From: Dethiothermospora halolimnae
GTDB lineage: Bacteria > Bacillota > Clostridia > Tissierellales > VENL01
Length of the DNA stretch: 30,982 nt
Assembly (NCBI RefSeq): GCF_037577855.1
Contig: NZ_JBAKFX010000047.1
Coordinates: forward strand, 1 to 30,982
Direction: 5' to 3'
The notes under the pieces were generated by a model that saw only the letters and a list, made by a program, of their open reading frames with translations, did no database searches and was not told the origin of the DNA. The translations under genes and the position numbers were made by a program. Position 1 is the first letter of the stretch. The number at the start of each line of letters is the position of its first letter. Shown one piece after another: positions 8,596 through 16,485 of this stretch.

Positions 8596-9111
8596 CTACA
8601 ATTCTTTTCTCATCCATATTATATCTGTGTTTTTTCCGTCTATTTCACTTTCATATGTTTGAAACCGTTCAAATCCCACTTTTTTATATGTTTTAATAGC
8701 CCTTTTATTGAATTCAGCTACTCCCAGTCTAATATATTTACCTTCATAACGGTGCTTTTTCTTTGCAAATTCAGTACAGGCACATACAAAATCTGATCCT
8801 AATCCCTTTCCTGTAAGGTCAGGTTTTAGTCCAAATCCAATCCATATTTCCAGGCTTTCATCTTTTTTTGATTCTAAATCTTTATTTTCTACAAATTCAT
8901 CCTTTTCATCGAAAAATTCAATAGTAAGTTCTCCAATTAACTCTTCTTTTTCATTTAGTACTGCAAATAATCCTATTCCCCAACTATCACTATCTAAAAT
9001 ATGTTCCTTTTCATTTTCATAGTTGTATATAGAATATTCTCCTTCATACTTCCAATTAATAATCATATCCATAGCATATTTTTTACTCATAGGTTTAAAT
9101 TTAAATTCCAT
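8596..9111 (-). CDS. GNAT acetyltransferase of the RimJ/RimL-like type
   Basis: The 171-aa protein has the single-domain architecture of the Acetyltransf_3 (RimJ/RimL-like) group: an early PMSKKYAMDMIINWKYEGEY segment, IWIGFGLKPDLTGKGLG as the cofactor loop near residues 90-105, and NKRAIKTYKKVGFER. Such enzymes acetylate N-termini, amino acids or small molecules, and the substrate is not predictable here. AAGGAG precedes the ATG. The next gene starts about 30 nt downstream, consistent with one operon. Confidence 0.85.
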   Translation of the reverse strand: MEFKFKPMSKKYAMDMIINWKYEGEYSIYNYENEKEHILDSDSWGIGLFAVLNEKEELIGELTIEFFDEKDEFVENKDLESKKDESLEIWIGFGLKPDLTGKGLGSDFVCACTEFAKKKHRYEGKYIRLGVAEFNKRAIKTYKKVGFERFQTYESEIDGKNTDIIWMRKEL

Positions 9112-9129
9112 TTTTATTTCTCCTTGTAA

Positions 9130-9585
9130 TTATACTCTATTATTTTTAACTTCTTCCTTTACCTGTACCTCCAATTTTCCATAGGAAATCTCTTTATTTT
9201 CCCCTTTCAATTGCAAAAAACTTCTAGATATCTCCTCTGTGGTACGTTCTAATGTCTCCATAAACTTTCCATAGGCAAAGTTATATCCAGGATTACTTTC
9301 ATCCTGGCCAAAAACAGTTATTATTAGTTCTTCTATCATTTGATCCATATCCCATAATCTTAAATGCATTAGTTCATGTATTACTACCCCTTCAATATTA
9401 AGTCTCTTAGGATTATGTCCATTGAGCATAAGTATAGCATTTCTATTATCCCTATCTATCTTTATATCTCCAGTCTTTCTCCACTGAGTATCAACTATAT
9501 GTAACTTTATATCCCAATCTTGAAATCTAAGTATCTCCTGCCATTTCCTTAAATATTTTTCAGCCTCTTTTACATCTACTTTCAT
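9130..9585 (-). CDS. putative HExxH zinc metallopeptidase, small
   Basis: The 151-aa product carries HELMHLRLWDMDQMIEELI at about residues 68-86: a zinc HExxH helix with a possible third acidic ligand (Glu-Glu) about a dozen residues later. The N-terminus (YLRKWQEILRFQDWDIKLHIV) and the overall size resemble short SprT-like or DUF45-like folds, but I cannot assign a family. There is no signal peptide or membrane segment, so it should be cytoplasmic. AGGGGGAG precedes the start. It is one of the few non-GNAT genes in the island; whether it cleaves peptides is unknown. Confidence 0.65.
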   Translation of the reverse strand: MKVDVKEAEKYLRKWQEILRFQDWDIKLHIVDTQWRKTGDIKIDRDNRNAILMLNGHNPKRLNIEGVVIHELMHLRLWDMDQMIEELIITVFGQDESNPGYNFAYGKFMETLERTTEEISRSFLQLKGENKEISYGKLEVQVKEEVKNNRV

Positions 9586-9607
9586 TTTAAACTCCCCCTA
9601 AGTTATT

Positions 9608-10024
9608 TTAATCAAAATTAACAAATGCTACTAATCCACCATTATCACAGGACTTAAATCCAATAGATTCATAAAATCCTCTAGTTTCCTCTGTATCATC
9701 TGTTAATAACACTTTCTGTCTTACATCACTATAATTTTTTAAGACCTTTTCTATAAGTCCTCCACCTATACCCTTTCTTTTATAACTTTTTAAGACCAAT
9801 ATGTCTTGTATATATATTATTGATACTCCATCTCCTACTACTCTAATTAATCCAACTAATTTATCTTTATCCCATGCAGTGATAACCTTTAATGAGTTAG
9901 TTATTGCCTTCATTAGTTCGTCCATATTATCAGTATAAAGACTCCACTTTGCATCTTCATATAAATTTTTTATATCTTCTTTACTAAATGTAAGGCCTTC
10001 TTTATATTGTATATTTCCCTTCAT
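9608..10024 (-). CDS. GNAT family N-acetyltransferase, 138 aa
   Basis: A compact single-domain GNAT: VITAWDKDKLVGLIRVVGDG, then LVLKSYKRKGIGGGLIEKVL as the cofactor loop (about residues 76-95), then TRGFYESIGFKSC. Similar compact enzymes in Firmicutes are annotated simply as GNAT. Its start codon lies one base after the stop of the upstream gene (TAA A ATG), and its ribosome site GAGCGGGAT is poor, so translation is probably coupled to that gene. Confidence 0.85.
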   Translation of the reverse strand: MKGNIQYKEGLTFSKEDIKNLYEDAKWSLYTDNMDELMKAITNSLKVITAWDKDKLVGLIRVVGDGVSIIYIQDILVLKSYKRKGIGGGLIEKVLKNYSDVRQKVLLTDDTEETRGFYESIGFKSCDNGGLVAFVNFD

Positions 10025-10025
10025 T

Positions 10026-10949
10026 TTATCCCGCTCTTAAGTACATATCATTTATTGTTTTATTCTTAATAAAACCCATATGCTCGTAAACATCTACTGC
10101 AGAGTTATTATGAATGACAGATAATCTAGTTGCAGTATATTTAGTACTGGAATAACTAATCGAATGTCTTAAAAGATATGAGCCTATGCCTTTACCTTGA
10201 TGGTCAGGTCTTACTACTAAACTCATTATTAATGGTAATCCTTCAAACTCCATATGCAAACAAACTCCAACGATTTCATTGGTGTACTTATGTACTACTA
10301 CCCTGGAACTATTATAAAGCATTTCATTTTCTTTATTATCCTTTAAAACGAATTCCACATGCTCTACATACCTATTTTTACTATCAACAGTTTTATAACA
10401 TGGATTAGCTTTATAAGCAGCTATTATTATATCTGCAATTTCATCTTTATCTTCGTCAACCACAGGTTTAGATTCATAATTATCAGGAACAATTGCTTCT
10501 AACTGTTCAGTGGGTCTAATCATCCAAAATTCCTTTTCTTCGATTTCATACCCCCTACTTTTGTAAAAAGGTACATATGTTTCTAATACTTCTCCAATTA
10601 CTATAGACTCATTGTTCTTTGATATAGTCCTAAGATACTTCAATAACTTATCTAAAATATATTCATAGTCTTTAAAAGGAGGCACAAGGAATAAATCAGC
10701 CATAAAATTTGGCTTTATAAAAACTCCACCTATAACCTTCTCATCTTTCATAATAAAATATCCTTCATCTAAATACTTTGCCTTTTCTGACAATGTATTC
10801 GGTGAACTTCTAAAATAATGGTTACTATATTTTTGCCCATGATAGACAATATGATATCTAGAAAATATCTCCGGCTTTTGGTAAACCAAATTTATATTGT
10901 CTCCTATATTAATGTTTTTCCTTAACTTGTCCATTTCTTTTATTGTCAT
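10026..10949 (-). CDS. two-domain GNAT acetyltransferase, 307 aa
   Basis: The C-terminal domain (about residues 155-307) is a clear GNAT, with SLVVRPDHQGKGIGSYLLRH and NSAVDVYEHMGFIKNK. The N-terminal 150 residues look like a degenerate second GNAT (ADLFLVPPFKDYEYILDKLL, FYKSRGYEIEEKEFWMI), giving the tandem layout common in Clostridia. GGGGG lies 9 nt before the ATG. It is tightly coupled to the following compact GNAT. The substrate cannot be told. Confidence 0.82.
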   Translation of the reverse strand: MTIKEMDKLRKNINIGDNINLVYQKPEIFSRYHIVYHGQKYSNHYFRSSPNTLSEKAKYLDEGYFIMKDEKVIGGVFIKPNFMADLFLVPPFKDYEYILDKLLKYLRTISKNNESIVIGEVLETYVPFYKSRGYEIEEKEFWMIRPTEQLEAIVPDNYESKPVVDEDKDEIADIIIAAYKANPCYKTVDSKNRYVEHVEFVLKDNKENEMLYNSSRVVVHKYTNEIVGVCLHMEFEGLPLIMSLVVRPDHQGKGIGSYLLRHSISYSSTKYTATRLSVIHNNSAVDVYEHMGFIKNKTINDMYLRAG

Positions 10950-10967
10950 ATTAAGTCCCCCATTTCT

Positions 10968-11003
10968 TTTTATAAGATTTGGGTATACCCAAATCTTATA
11001 AAA
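10968..11003. repeat. 36-nt perfect palindrome after the 78-aa gene
   Basis: Arms of 18 nt match perfectly around GGGTATACCC. The palindrome begins directly at the stop codon of the 78-aa gene and would fold strongly in the minus-strand RNA. It lacks a T tract there, so it is a weak terminator or an RNA-stabilising or processing hairpin within the operon. Confidence 0.6.
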
Positions 11004-11240
11004 TTATCTTTTGGCTAATTTTTCATTTCCTCTTTTAAAGTTTCCTGTTACCTTGGCCATAATTAATTGTCGTTGTTTTTCATCTGCATTGGCCACTTTT
11101 TTAAGAAATTTTTCTGCTTTCTTCCCCTTTAATATAGACACTTGTTTTCCATACCAATATATAAAAACTTTTCCACTCTTTGCGGCTCTATATTCAAATA
11201 TATTGTCTTCTAATCTATTTCTTTTATCTTCTTTCCCCAT
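11004..11240 (-). CDS. conserved small basic protein, function unknown
   Basis: This 78-aa protein is rich in Lys and Arg (about 30%). It has a YWYGKQVSILKGKKAEKFLK core followed by ANADEKQRQLIMAKVTGNFK. A good ribosome site (AGAGGGGGA) precedes the ATG. It has no Cys, signal peptide or membrane segment. The short beta-strand followed by helix could fit a nucleic-acid-binding or regulatory role, but I do not recognise a family. That a second, decayed copy lies at about 14466-14545 shows the gene was once duplicated in this island, which supports its being a real protein-coding gene. Confidence 0.7.
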   Translation of the reverse strand: MGKEDKRNRLEDNIFEYRAAKSGKVFIYWYGKQVSILKGKKAEKFLKKVANADEKQRQLIMAKVTGNFKRGNEKLAKR

Positions 11241-11283
11241 TTTTCCCCCTCTTTCTACTCTCTGTTTATGATAATCTATTAAT

Positions 11284-11757
11284 TTATTTAAACTTTTTTT
11301 CTGCTATTTCTTTTTTAGAAAACTTAAAGTCTTTCTGTCTATAATAAAATTCCTTATCTTGTTCATTTTCGGCAGTGAATAAATAATACCCCGTTACTCC
11401 ATTTTCTTTAAAATACTCTTCTGCTTTAGAAAACAATTTCTTTCCAATACCCATTCCCCGGTTATTTTTTAACGTATATATCCAATCTATATAACCGGTT
11501 TTCTCAAAATCCACTGTACTTATTATTATAGATATATCACATCTTCCCACTGTATTATCCTTTTCCATAGCTATAATTATTTTATTATTTTCCATTTTAT
11601 CAAGGTTGGCTTTCTTTAATTTATATCTATAATTATCTTCATCATAATCATCTAACCATATTTCCGGCTCTGTTAATCGTGCTTGTCTCTCAAACTCTAT
11701 TAATTTATCTATATCATTTGACGTTAGGTACTTAAGCTTTATGTTGCTGCCATTCAT
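11284..11757 (-). CDS. GNAT family N-acetyltransferase, 157 aa
   Basis: The protein has the single GNAT fold with IDWIYTLKNNRGMGIGKKLF as strand 4 and the cofactor loop (about residues 90-110), then VTGYYLFTAENEQDKEFYYR. The C-terminus is very Lys-rich (FSKKEIAEKKFK). GGAGGGA lies 5 nt before the start. The stop is about 40 nt upstream of the 78-aa gene, so the two are likely co-transcribed. Confidence 0.85.
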   Translation of the reverse strand: MNGSNIKLKYLTSNDIDKLIEFERQARLTEPEIWLDDYDEDNYRYKLKKANLDKMENNKIIIAMEKDNTVGRCDISIIISTVDFEKTGYIDWIYTLKNNRGMGIGKKLFSKAEEYFKENGVTGYYLFTAENEQDKEFYYRQKDFKFSKKEIAEKKFK

Positions 11758-11805
11758 GTGTTCCCTCCTAATGTTTTAATAATATCTTTTGACTATGAGA
11801 GCTAC

Positions 11806-12348
11806 TTACATGTTTAATTTTTCTATCTTAATATCCAATGCATCCCTTAATTCGTTAATATCCCAAACAAATATATCCACTAAAGCTATTTTTCCTCCTG
11901 GTTTTTGTGTAATCTGTTTTAAAACCTCTCCCCCTATATTTTGGTAGAATCCATTGGATTCAGCTTCATGCCAGTTATATACTATAACCTTTTCAAAGTC
12001 CTTAGTAATATAAAAGTCAACAACAGTTTTTAACAACTTTAGACTCGTCCCTTTATTTCTATATTCTTTTTTCATAAATAAATAATTGATTTCTATTCCA
12101 TTTTCTATATCTTCTTTTTCTGCAATACTAGCACCTATAAACCCAACTAATTTTTCTCCAATAAAGGCACCATAAATAACCCTTATATCATTACATTCTT
12201 CTTTTATCCATTTTGTGATAAAATCTAATTCTTCTATAGGTTCATAGCATCCTTTTGGAATTATACCTGCAAAATCTTCACTCCAACAATAGCTTTTTAT
12301 ATCAATGGCTTGTTTAAGCTCATTATCTTTTAATTTTCGAATAATCAT
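11806..12348 (-). CDS. GNAT family N-acetyltransferase, 180 aa
   Basis: A single-domain GNAT: IYGAFIGEKLVGFIGASI, INYLFMKKEYRNKGTSLKLL as strand 4 plus cofactor loop, and NWHEAESNGFYQNIGGEVL. The loop reads RNKGTS rather than the usual RxxGxG/A, which slightly weakens the cofactor signature, but the surroundings are canonical. AAGGGGGA precedes the ATG. Substrate unknown. Confidence 0.82.
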   Translation of the reverse strand: MIIRKLKDNELKQAIDIKSYCWSEDFAGIIPKGCYEPIEELDFITKWIKEECNDIRVIYGAFIGEKLVGFIGASIAEKEDIENGIEINYLFMKKEYRNKGTSLKLLKTVVDFYITKDFEKVIVYNWHEAESNGFYQNIGGEVLKQITQKPGGKIALVDIFVWDINELRDALDIKIEKLNM

Positions 12349-12392
12349 TTTTATCCCCCTTAATTATCCACATAATAATCCTCTTCATTTTC

Positions 12393-13277
12393 TCAATCAG
12401 ATAAATTATAGTTATAACAAACCATCACTTGTTTTTTCTCAAATCCCTCTTTATAATATAGATTTACAGCTTTATCATTTTCTTCACTCACAGTGAGCAT
12501 TGCCAAAGGAATACCTTTATCTCTACCATGATTTATTGCTGCCCTTAAAAGATTTTTCCCAAATCCTCTATTTTGATAACTGGGTTTTACACATAAAAAT
12601 GAAATAAGTGTATAAATTTTACCTTCTTCATACTCCTTTGATGCCCTTACCGCTCCTATGGGATTATCATTATGATAGAGTAACATCATACCCCCATCTA
12701 TACTATCTTCTTTATCTTGTATATCTTTAAACATCTCGGGAGTTTTAGGAATCCCACCAAAACCCTCATTTATAACTTCGCTCAATTTTTCCTCATCAAG
12801 TCCACTTCTAAATTCTCTTAATTTAAATCCTTCTGGAAAGGATGGTTTTGATATATCGATATCGTCTCTAATAAGATAAAAGGCATACCTTTCTATATGA
12901 AAATTCAAACTTTGAAGTATATCTGCTATATTATGCTTTTCTTCTTTTATAAAAAGAAATATATCATTTATTTCATCTACGTGATTTAATATTTCTTTTA
13001 ACATTAACTGATAATTTTCTATTTTAGGTTTAATGCTGTGAAATATTCTAAATCTCCCCTTTTTCCCTCTTTTATAATATGAATTGATCATGAGAGAAAC
13101 TGCCCCTACGATTTCATTATTATTCAATAGGATGTATGTGGGATTTTCATCATTTAATTTAAATTCCTTTAAGTCCTCATCGCATAAAAAACTATCATCC
13201 AGTTCACTCCTGTATCTTTTACAGTAATCAATAAAATCTATAACTTTGTCATTTGTTAATTTTTCAATTTTCATCAT
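12393..13277 (-). CDS. two-domain GNAT acetyltransferase, 294 aa
   Basis: The C-terminal domain is a clear GNAT with LCVKPSYQNRGFGKNLLRAA and NDKAVNLYYKEGFEKKQ. The N-terminal half (NPTYILLNNNEIVGAVSLMI, LQSLNFHIERYAFYLI) looks like a degenerate second GNAT, the same plan as the gene at 10026-10949. AAGGGGGAG lies just before two adjacent Met codons (13277 and 13274), so the TTG/ATG further upstream at 13310 is not needed. The frame is intact and the substrate unknown. Confidence 0.83.
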   Translation of the reverse strand: MMKIEKLTNDKVIDFIDYCKRYRSELDDSFLCDEDLKEFKLNDENPTYILLNNNEIVGAVSLMINSYYKRGKKGRFRIFHSIKPKIENYQLMLKEILNHVDEINDIFLFIKEEKHNIADILQSLNFHIERYAFYLIRDDIDISKPSFPEGFKLREFRSGLDEEKLSEVINEGFGGIPKTPEMFKDIQDKEDSIDGGMMLLYHNDNPIGAVRASKEYEEGKIYTLISFLCVKPSYQNRGFGKNLLRAAINHGRDKGIPLAMLTVSEENDKAVNLYYKEGFEKKQVMVCYNYNLSD

Positions 13278-13354
13278 ATTCTCCCCCTTTATCATAAAAC
13301 CATGTACCATCCCATACTTTTCCTATAGTATATGAAGGTCTACATATACACCCT

Positions 13355-14464
13355 TTATTTCAAAAGTATATCGGGGATATTGCACTGATTAAACCACCAA
13401 TACAAACAATCTGATTCTCGAGAATAAACATAATTTGTCTGTAAAGGTTGTACTTTTTCCAATATACTTTGTATCGCCGGTAATTTGTCCACATCATAAT
13501 AGGCAGAGTAACTATAGTTGGCTTTTTGAGCTATAATTCTTTGATAAAGTTCTTCTTCAGATTCTTTAAGAAGATTACCGAGTAATTTTGTTCTTGCCCC
13601 TGCATTTCCATAGTATATATCCAGATCTTGACTGATGTTGAAAAATACCCAATTTGGATATTCCTTCTCTGCTCTTTTATAATCAATACCATCTTTAAAT
13701 CTTTGGGCAATAGTCTTTTCACAGTTTGATTCTACCTTTTCAAAAAACTTTTCTTCATCAATTCCCATTTCACATAAACGGCCCTTCAGTTTCATACAGT
13801 CATCATACTCTGCACGAATCTTTTGGTAAATATTTAGACGTTCAATGGGAAGGTAGGAAGGTATTGTGAAATGTACCTTTGAAGAATGATGTTCTTTTAA
13901 AAAAGATACCACTGTATCCCAATCTTCAATTAGATACTTGCTAACCATAAGATTATAAACAATTTTAAACCCCTGAGAGTGAAAATATTGGGCAGTATCC
14001 ACTATCGACTGATAACCTAAGGGATTTCTAACTATTTCATTATGATGTTTTTCATTACCATGTAATGTTAACATGACCTCATTCGCTCCTATTTTAGGCA
14101 GAACATCAATGATCTCCTCTTTATCCTTTCGTCTCATAAATACTACTCCTGTTGTTGGTGTATCAAAGGGTTGATCAGGATAATACTTAGGCATCATTTC
14201 ATGGGTGTAAGAAAGAATTTTCCTTGCCTCTGGATGATTTAATGGCTCATTTCCCGGTGTTACAGAAATATCTCCCTCCAAGGGATCTAATATGGGTTTT
14301 AGTTTTTTAAGACACTTAATATAATCTGAAAATGACATATTTCTCGATGGACCACCATCAACACTACAGTGCATACAGTTAGTTCCACAGCCCGCCATTG
14401 TAATTTCGAAAGTATATTGCATCGCTGAACTCATCTCCTTTATAACCATCTCTCGTTTCCTCAT
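13355..14464 (-). CDS. radical SAM protein of unknown substrate
   Basis: The 369-aa enzyme has the radical SAM cluster as CGTNCMHC, with Cys at about residues 26, 30 and 33 (spacing CX3CX2C). GDISVTPGNEPLNHPEA follows as the glycine-rich SAM segment, and there is a full TIM-barrel-length domain. Two Cys near the C-terminus (about 353 and 361, in DCLYWWFNQC) and an internal Cys-containing helix (MKLKGRLCEMG) fall short of a standard SPASM domain. It is the only radical enzyme in the island and could modify a peptide, protein or small molecule; the sequence does not decide. The start is uncertain: ATG at 14464 has AGGAAC 6 nt upstream, with further in-frame Met codons at 6, 11 and 15. It abuts a pseudogene, suggesting a rearrangement here. 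Confidence 0.82.
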   Translation of the reverse strand: MRKREMVIKEMSSAMQYTFEITMAGCGTNCMHCSVDGGPSRNMSFSDYIKCLKKLKPILDPLEGDISVTPGNEPLNHPEARKILSYTHEMMPKYYPDQPFDTPTTGVVFMRRKDKEEIIDVLPKIGANEVMLTLHGNEKHHNEIVRNPLGYQSIVDTAQYFHSQGFKIVYNLMVSKYLIEDWDTVVSFLKEHHSSKVHFTIPSYLPIERLNIYQKIRAEYDDCMKLKGRLCEMGIDEEKFFEKVESNCEKTIAQRFKDGIDYKRAEKEYPNWVFFNISQDLDIYYGNAGARTKLLGNLLKESEEELYQRIIAQKANYSYSAYYDVDKLPAIQSILEKVQPLQTNYVYSRESDCLYWWFNQCNIPDILLK

Positions 14465-14465
14465 T

Positions 14466-14545
14466 TAAAGTTCCTGTTACTTTATAATTAACTGTTGATT
14501 TCTTTCAGCTACTTTCATTGTTTCTCAAAGAAATTTTTCTGTTTT
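14466..14545 (-). pseudogene. decayed second copy of the 78-aa protein gene
   Basis: The DNA aligns with the C-terminal half of the intact gene at 11004-11240. Shared blocks include AAGAAATTTTTCTG, ATAATTAA and TTCCTGTTAC in the same order. On the minus strand one frame reads EKFL, then a stop, then RNQQLIIK; a second frame supplies VTGTL. The intact protein reads EKFL, KQRQLIMAK and VTGNF. In-frame stops and at least one frameshift make it non-coding. It lies directly upstream of the radical SAM gene. Confidence 0.65.
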
Positions 14546-14608
14546 TTAATATATTATATTTATATATTAACCGTCCCTTAGCTTGTCCACATCCATAAGT
14601 CCCGTATA

Positions 14609-15091
14609 TTACTTAAGCTTTTTAAGATAAATTCTATATGGGTCATCCTTCAATGGATTACCAGCATCATCTACATTATGGTAATCAATAGTTGTTGTCT
14701 TTATGTGTGTATCAAATCCCCAAGCATTATACATATTTATTAGTTTTTCATCATTATCATCAACACCTATAGTTATCTCATTAAAGCCTTTCTCTTCAAT
14801 TCTTTTAATCACTTTCTTCATTAATTTACTACCTAACCCTCTACCTTGATAGTCTTTCTCTATTCTAAAGGCACATAAATAGGCCCTATTTACCCCATTG
14901 GCTTCATCCTTGTCTTCTGAATCCCAAAATATATAAAGTTCCCCTATTAACTTTTTACTTTCTTCATCTTCCACTGTCCAAAACTCAATATTTTCCTCTT
15001 CTACACCTTTAATAAAATAATTTTTAGTAGGTAAATTATTATCACTCCATAATGACCTTATATCATCTGCTGTTGCTATACGTATATTCAT
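14609..15091 (-). CDS. GNAT family N-acetyltransferase, 160 aa
   Basis: A single-domain GNAT with YLCAFRIEKDYQGRGLGSKL as strand 4 and cofactor loop, and DDNDEKLINMYNAWGFDTHI as motif B. GELYIFWDSEDKDEANGVNR resembles GNATs annotated as acting on small molecules or antibiotics, but no resistance family is recognised. The ATG at 15091 has GGAGG 8 nt upstream; the ATG at 15124 has none, so the 11-codon extension is dropped. Confidence 0.85.
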   Translation of the reverse strand: MNIRIATADDIRSLWSDNNLPTKNYFIKGVEEENIEFWTVEDEESKKLIGELYIFWDSEDKDEANGVNRAYLCAFRIEKDYQGRGLGSKLMKKVIKRIEEKGFNEITIGVDDNDEKLINMYNAWGFDTHIKTTTIDYHNVDDAGNPLKDDPYRIYLKKLK

Positions 15092-15132
15092 TTCATTTTC
15101 CTCCTTTAAATAAAAAGCCTCCATATACTATA

Positions 15133-15570
15133 CTAAAACTTAAGTACCGATACTACTTCACCTTCAAGAACTTGTCCATTCTTTTTAAAACCTAAACTTT
15201 CATACAATCCTTGGGCTATATGATTTTCAGGTTCTGTACTAATATATACCTCTTTATATTTATAATTTTCTTTTATAAGTTTCAATAATTTTATCATAGC
15301 TGCTCTTCCATAACCTTTATTTTGATATTTTTTATCTATCATTAGTCTACATATGCTTATATCATCATCTTCAGTATCAATTTCATACATTGCAAATCCC
15401 ACCATTTTTTCTCCATCATATATACACAGTGGCTTACATCCTGGTAAAACCTTAGATTGGGCTATGGAATATAAGTTAGATGCTACAAATCCCTTTTGTT
15501 TCTCTGATACTTCCAACTCTATACACTCATCAAAATTATCACTATTAACCTCTTTTAATATAATATTCAT
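15133..15570 (-). CDS. GNAT acetyltransferase resembling spermine/spermidine (diamine) acetyltransferases
   Basis: The 145-aa protein resembles Bacillus BltD-type polyamine acetyltransferases along its length: FVASNLYSIAQSKVLPG, then PLCIYDGEKMVGFAMYE, then LMIDKKYQNKGYGRAAM and GLYESLGFKKNGQ. Such enzymes acetylate spermidine or spermine with acetyl-CoA and help detoxify excess polyamines. AAAGGGGAG precedes the ATG. It is the one GNAT in this island for which a substrate class can be suggested; confidence in the polyamine call is moderate. Confidence 0.85.
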   Translation of the reverse strand: MNIILKEVNSDNFDECIELEVSEKQKGFVASNLYSIAQSKVLPGCKPLCIYDGEKMVGFAMYEIDTEDDDISICRLMIDKKYQNKGYGRAAMIKLLKLIKENYKYKEVYISTEPENHIAQGLYESLGFKKNGQVLEGEVVSVLKF

Positions 15571-15595
15571 TTATAATCTCCCCTTTAATCAATTT

Positions 15596-16459
15596 TTATA
15601 ATAATTTATTTATTTTAGGAAACACTTTTAAAGCATTTCTATAAAATACATACTCATAAAACTCCTTAGGTACAAGTTCCTTTACAAAATCTATATAGGG
15701 CTCTATTTGAACCAATGGCCAATCGGAGCCAAATAATATTTTAAAGTAATTATCAGCATATATAAGACCCCTCTGAATATGTTCTAAATAAAGTCTTTGA
15801 TTTTTAAATCTATCTACTTTCTCTTTATCCCCTACGATTAATCCCGAGAGATCAGCATATACATTGGGGTTTTTGGCTATAACCTCCGCTGTATCCATTA
15901 TCCAAGGATCACCAAAATGGGCTATAGTGAAATTTATATCCCTATGGGATACCGCCAGTTCATCCACTGTTAATGGATGGGAATACTTCAATAATCCTCT
16001 CTGGGAATAGGTATCTCCACTATGTATAGTCACTGGCATATTGTATTTTTTTGCAAGATCATAAACATTTTCATAGACTTCATCATATATATAATAGGGA
16101 TAATATCCTGCATAAATTTTTATTCCAACAACATTATCCTTTTCTAACTCCCTTTCTATTCTAATCAGTTCCTTATTTTTGTTTTCACTAAGTTTAATTG
16201 GGTTAATTCCCACACTATAGACTAAAAACTTTGGTATACTTTCTTCTAAATCAAGTCCCATAGGATTTTGTGAGTTATTATCAGGAAAACCTCCCATACT
16301 TTCCTCTGTAAGACCCATTCCTATTCCCATAATAATATTATTATCATCAAATTCCTTTTTAAGTCCTTTAGATGAATAGTCTATATATGATATATCTTTA
16401 GCTGTATCTTTAAAACTCTGTATATCTGAAAAATGTAAATGGGCATCTATTATTTTCAT
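15596..16459 (-). CDS. amidohydrolase family (Amidohydro_2) metal-dependent hydrolase
   Basis: The 287-aa TIM-barrel hydrolase shows the metal-binding motifs of the amidohydrolase_2 branch: DAHLHF at residues 5-10, TIHSGDTYSQ near 146, TIAHFGDPW near 180 and FGSDWPL near 243. Relatives hydrolyse or decarboxylate small aromatic or cyclic substrates, but the exact reaction cannot be given. AAAGGAG precedes the ATG. It lies between two GNAT genes on the same strand with gaps of about 25 nt, so it belongs to the same transcript. Confidence 0.85.
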   Translation of the reverse strand: MKIIDAHLHFSDIQSFKDTAKDISYIDYSSKGLKKEFDDNNIIMGIGMGLTEESMGGFPDNNSQNPMGLDLEESIPKFLVYSVGINPIKLSENKNKELIRIERELEKDNVVGIKIYAGYYPYYIYDEVYENVYDLAKKYNMPVTIHSGDTYSQRGLLKYSHPLTVDELAVSHRDINFTIAHFGDPWIMDTAEVIAKNPNVYADLSGLIVGDKEKVDRFKNQRLYLEHIQRGLIYADNYFKILFGSDWPLVQIEPYIDFVKELVPKEFYEYVFYRNALKVFPKINKLL

Positions 16460-16485
16460 TATCTTTTCTCCTTTAGTTCTCTATC

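Noticed and set aside
10968..11003. 36-nt palindrome as part of the dispersed repeat family
   Set aside because: Its sequence is unrelated to the GGGGGATTACGAATCCCCC or GTAG families. It is treated as a local hairpin.
13531..13722. 63-codon frame on the minus strand
   Set aside because: It is a shadow frame inside the radical SAM gene, which has clear motifs and a better start.
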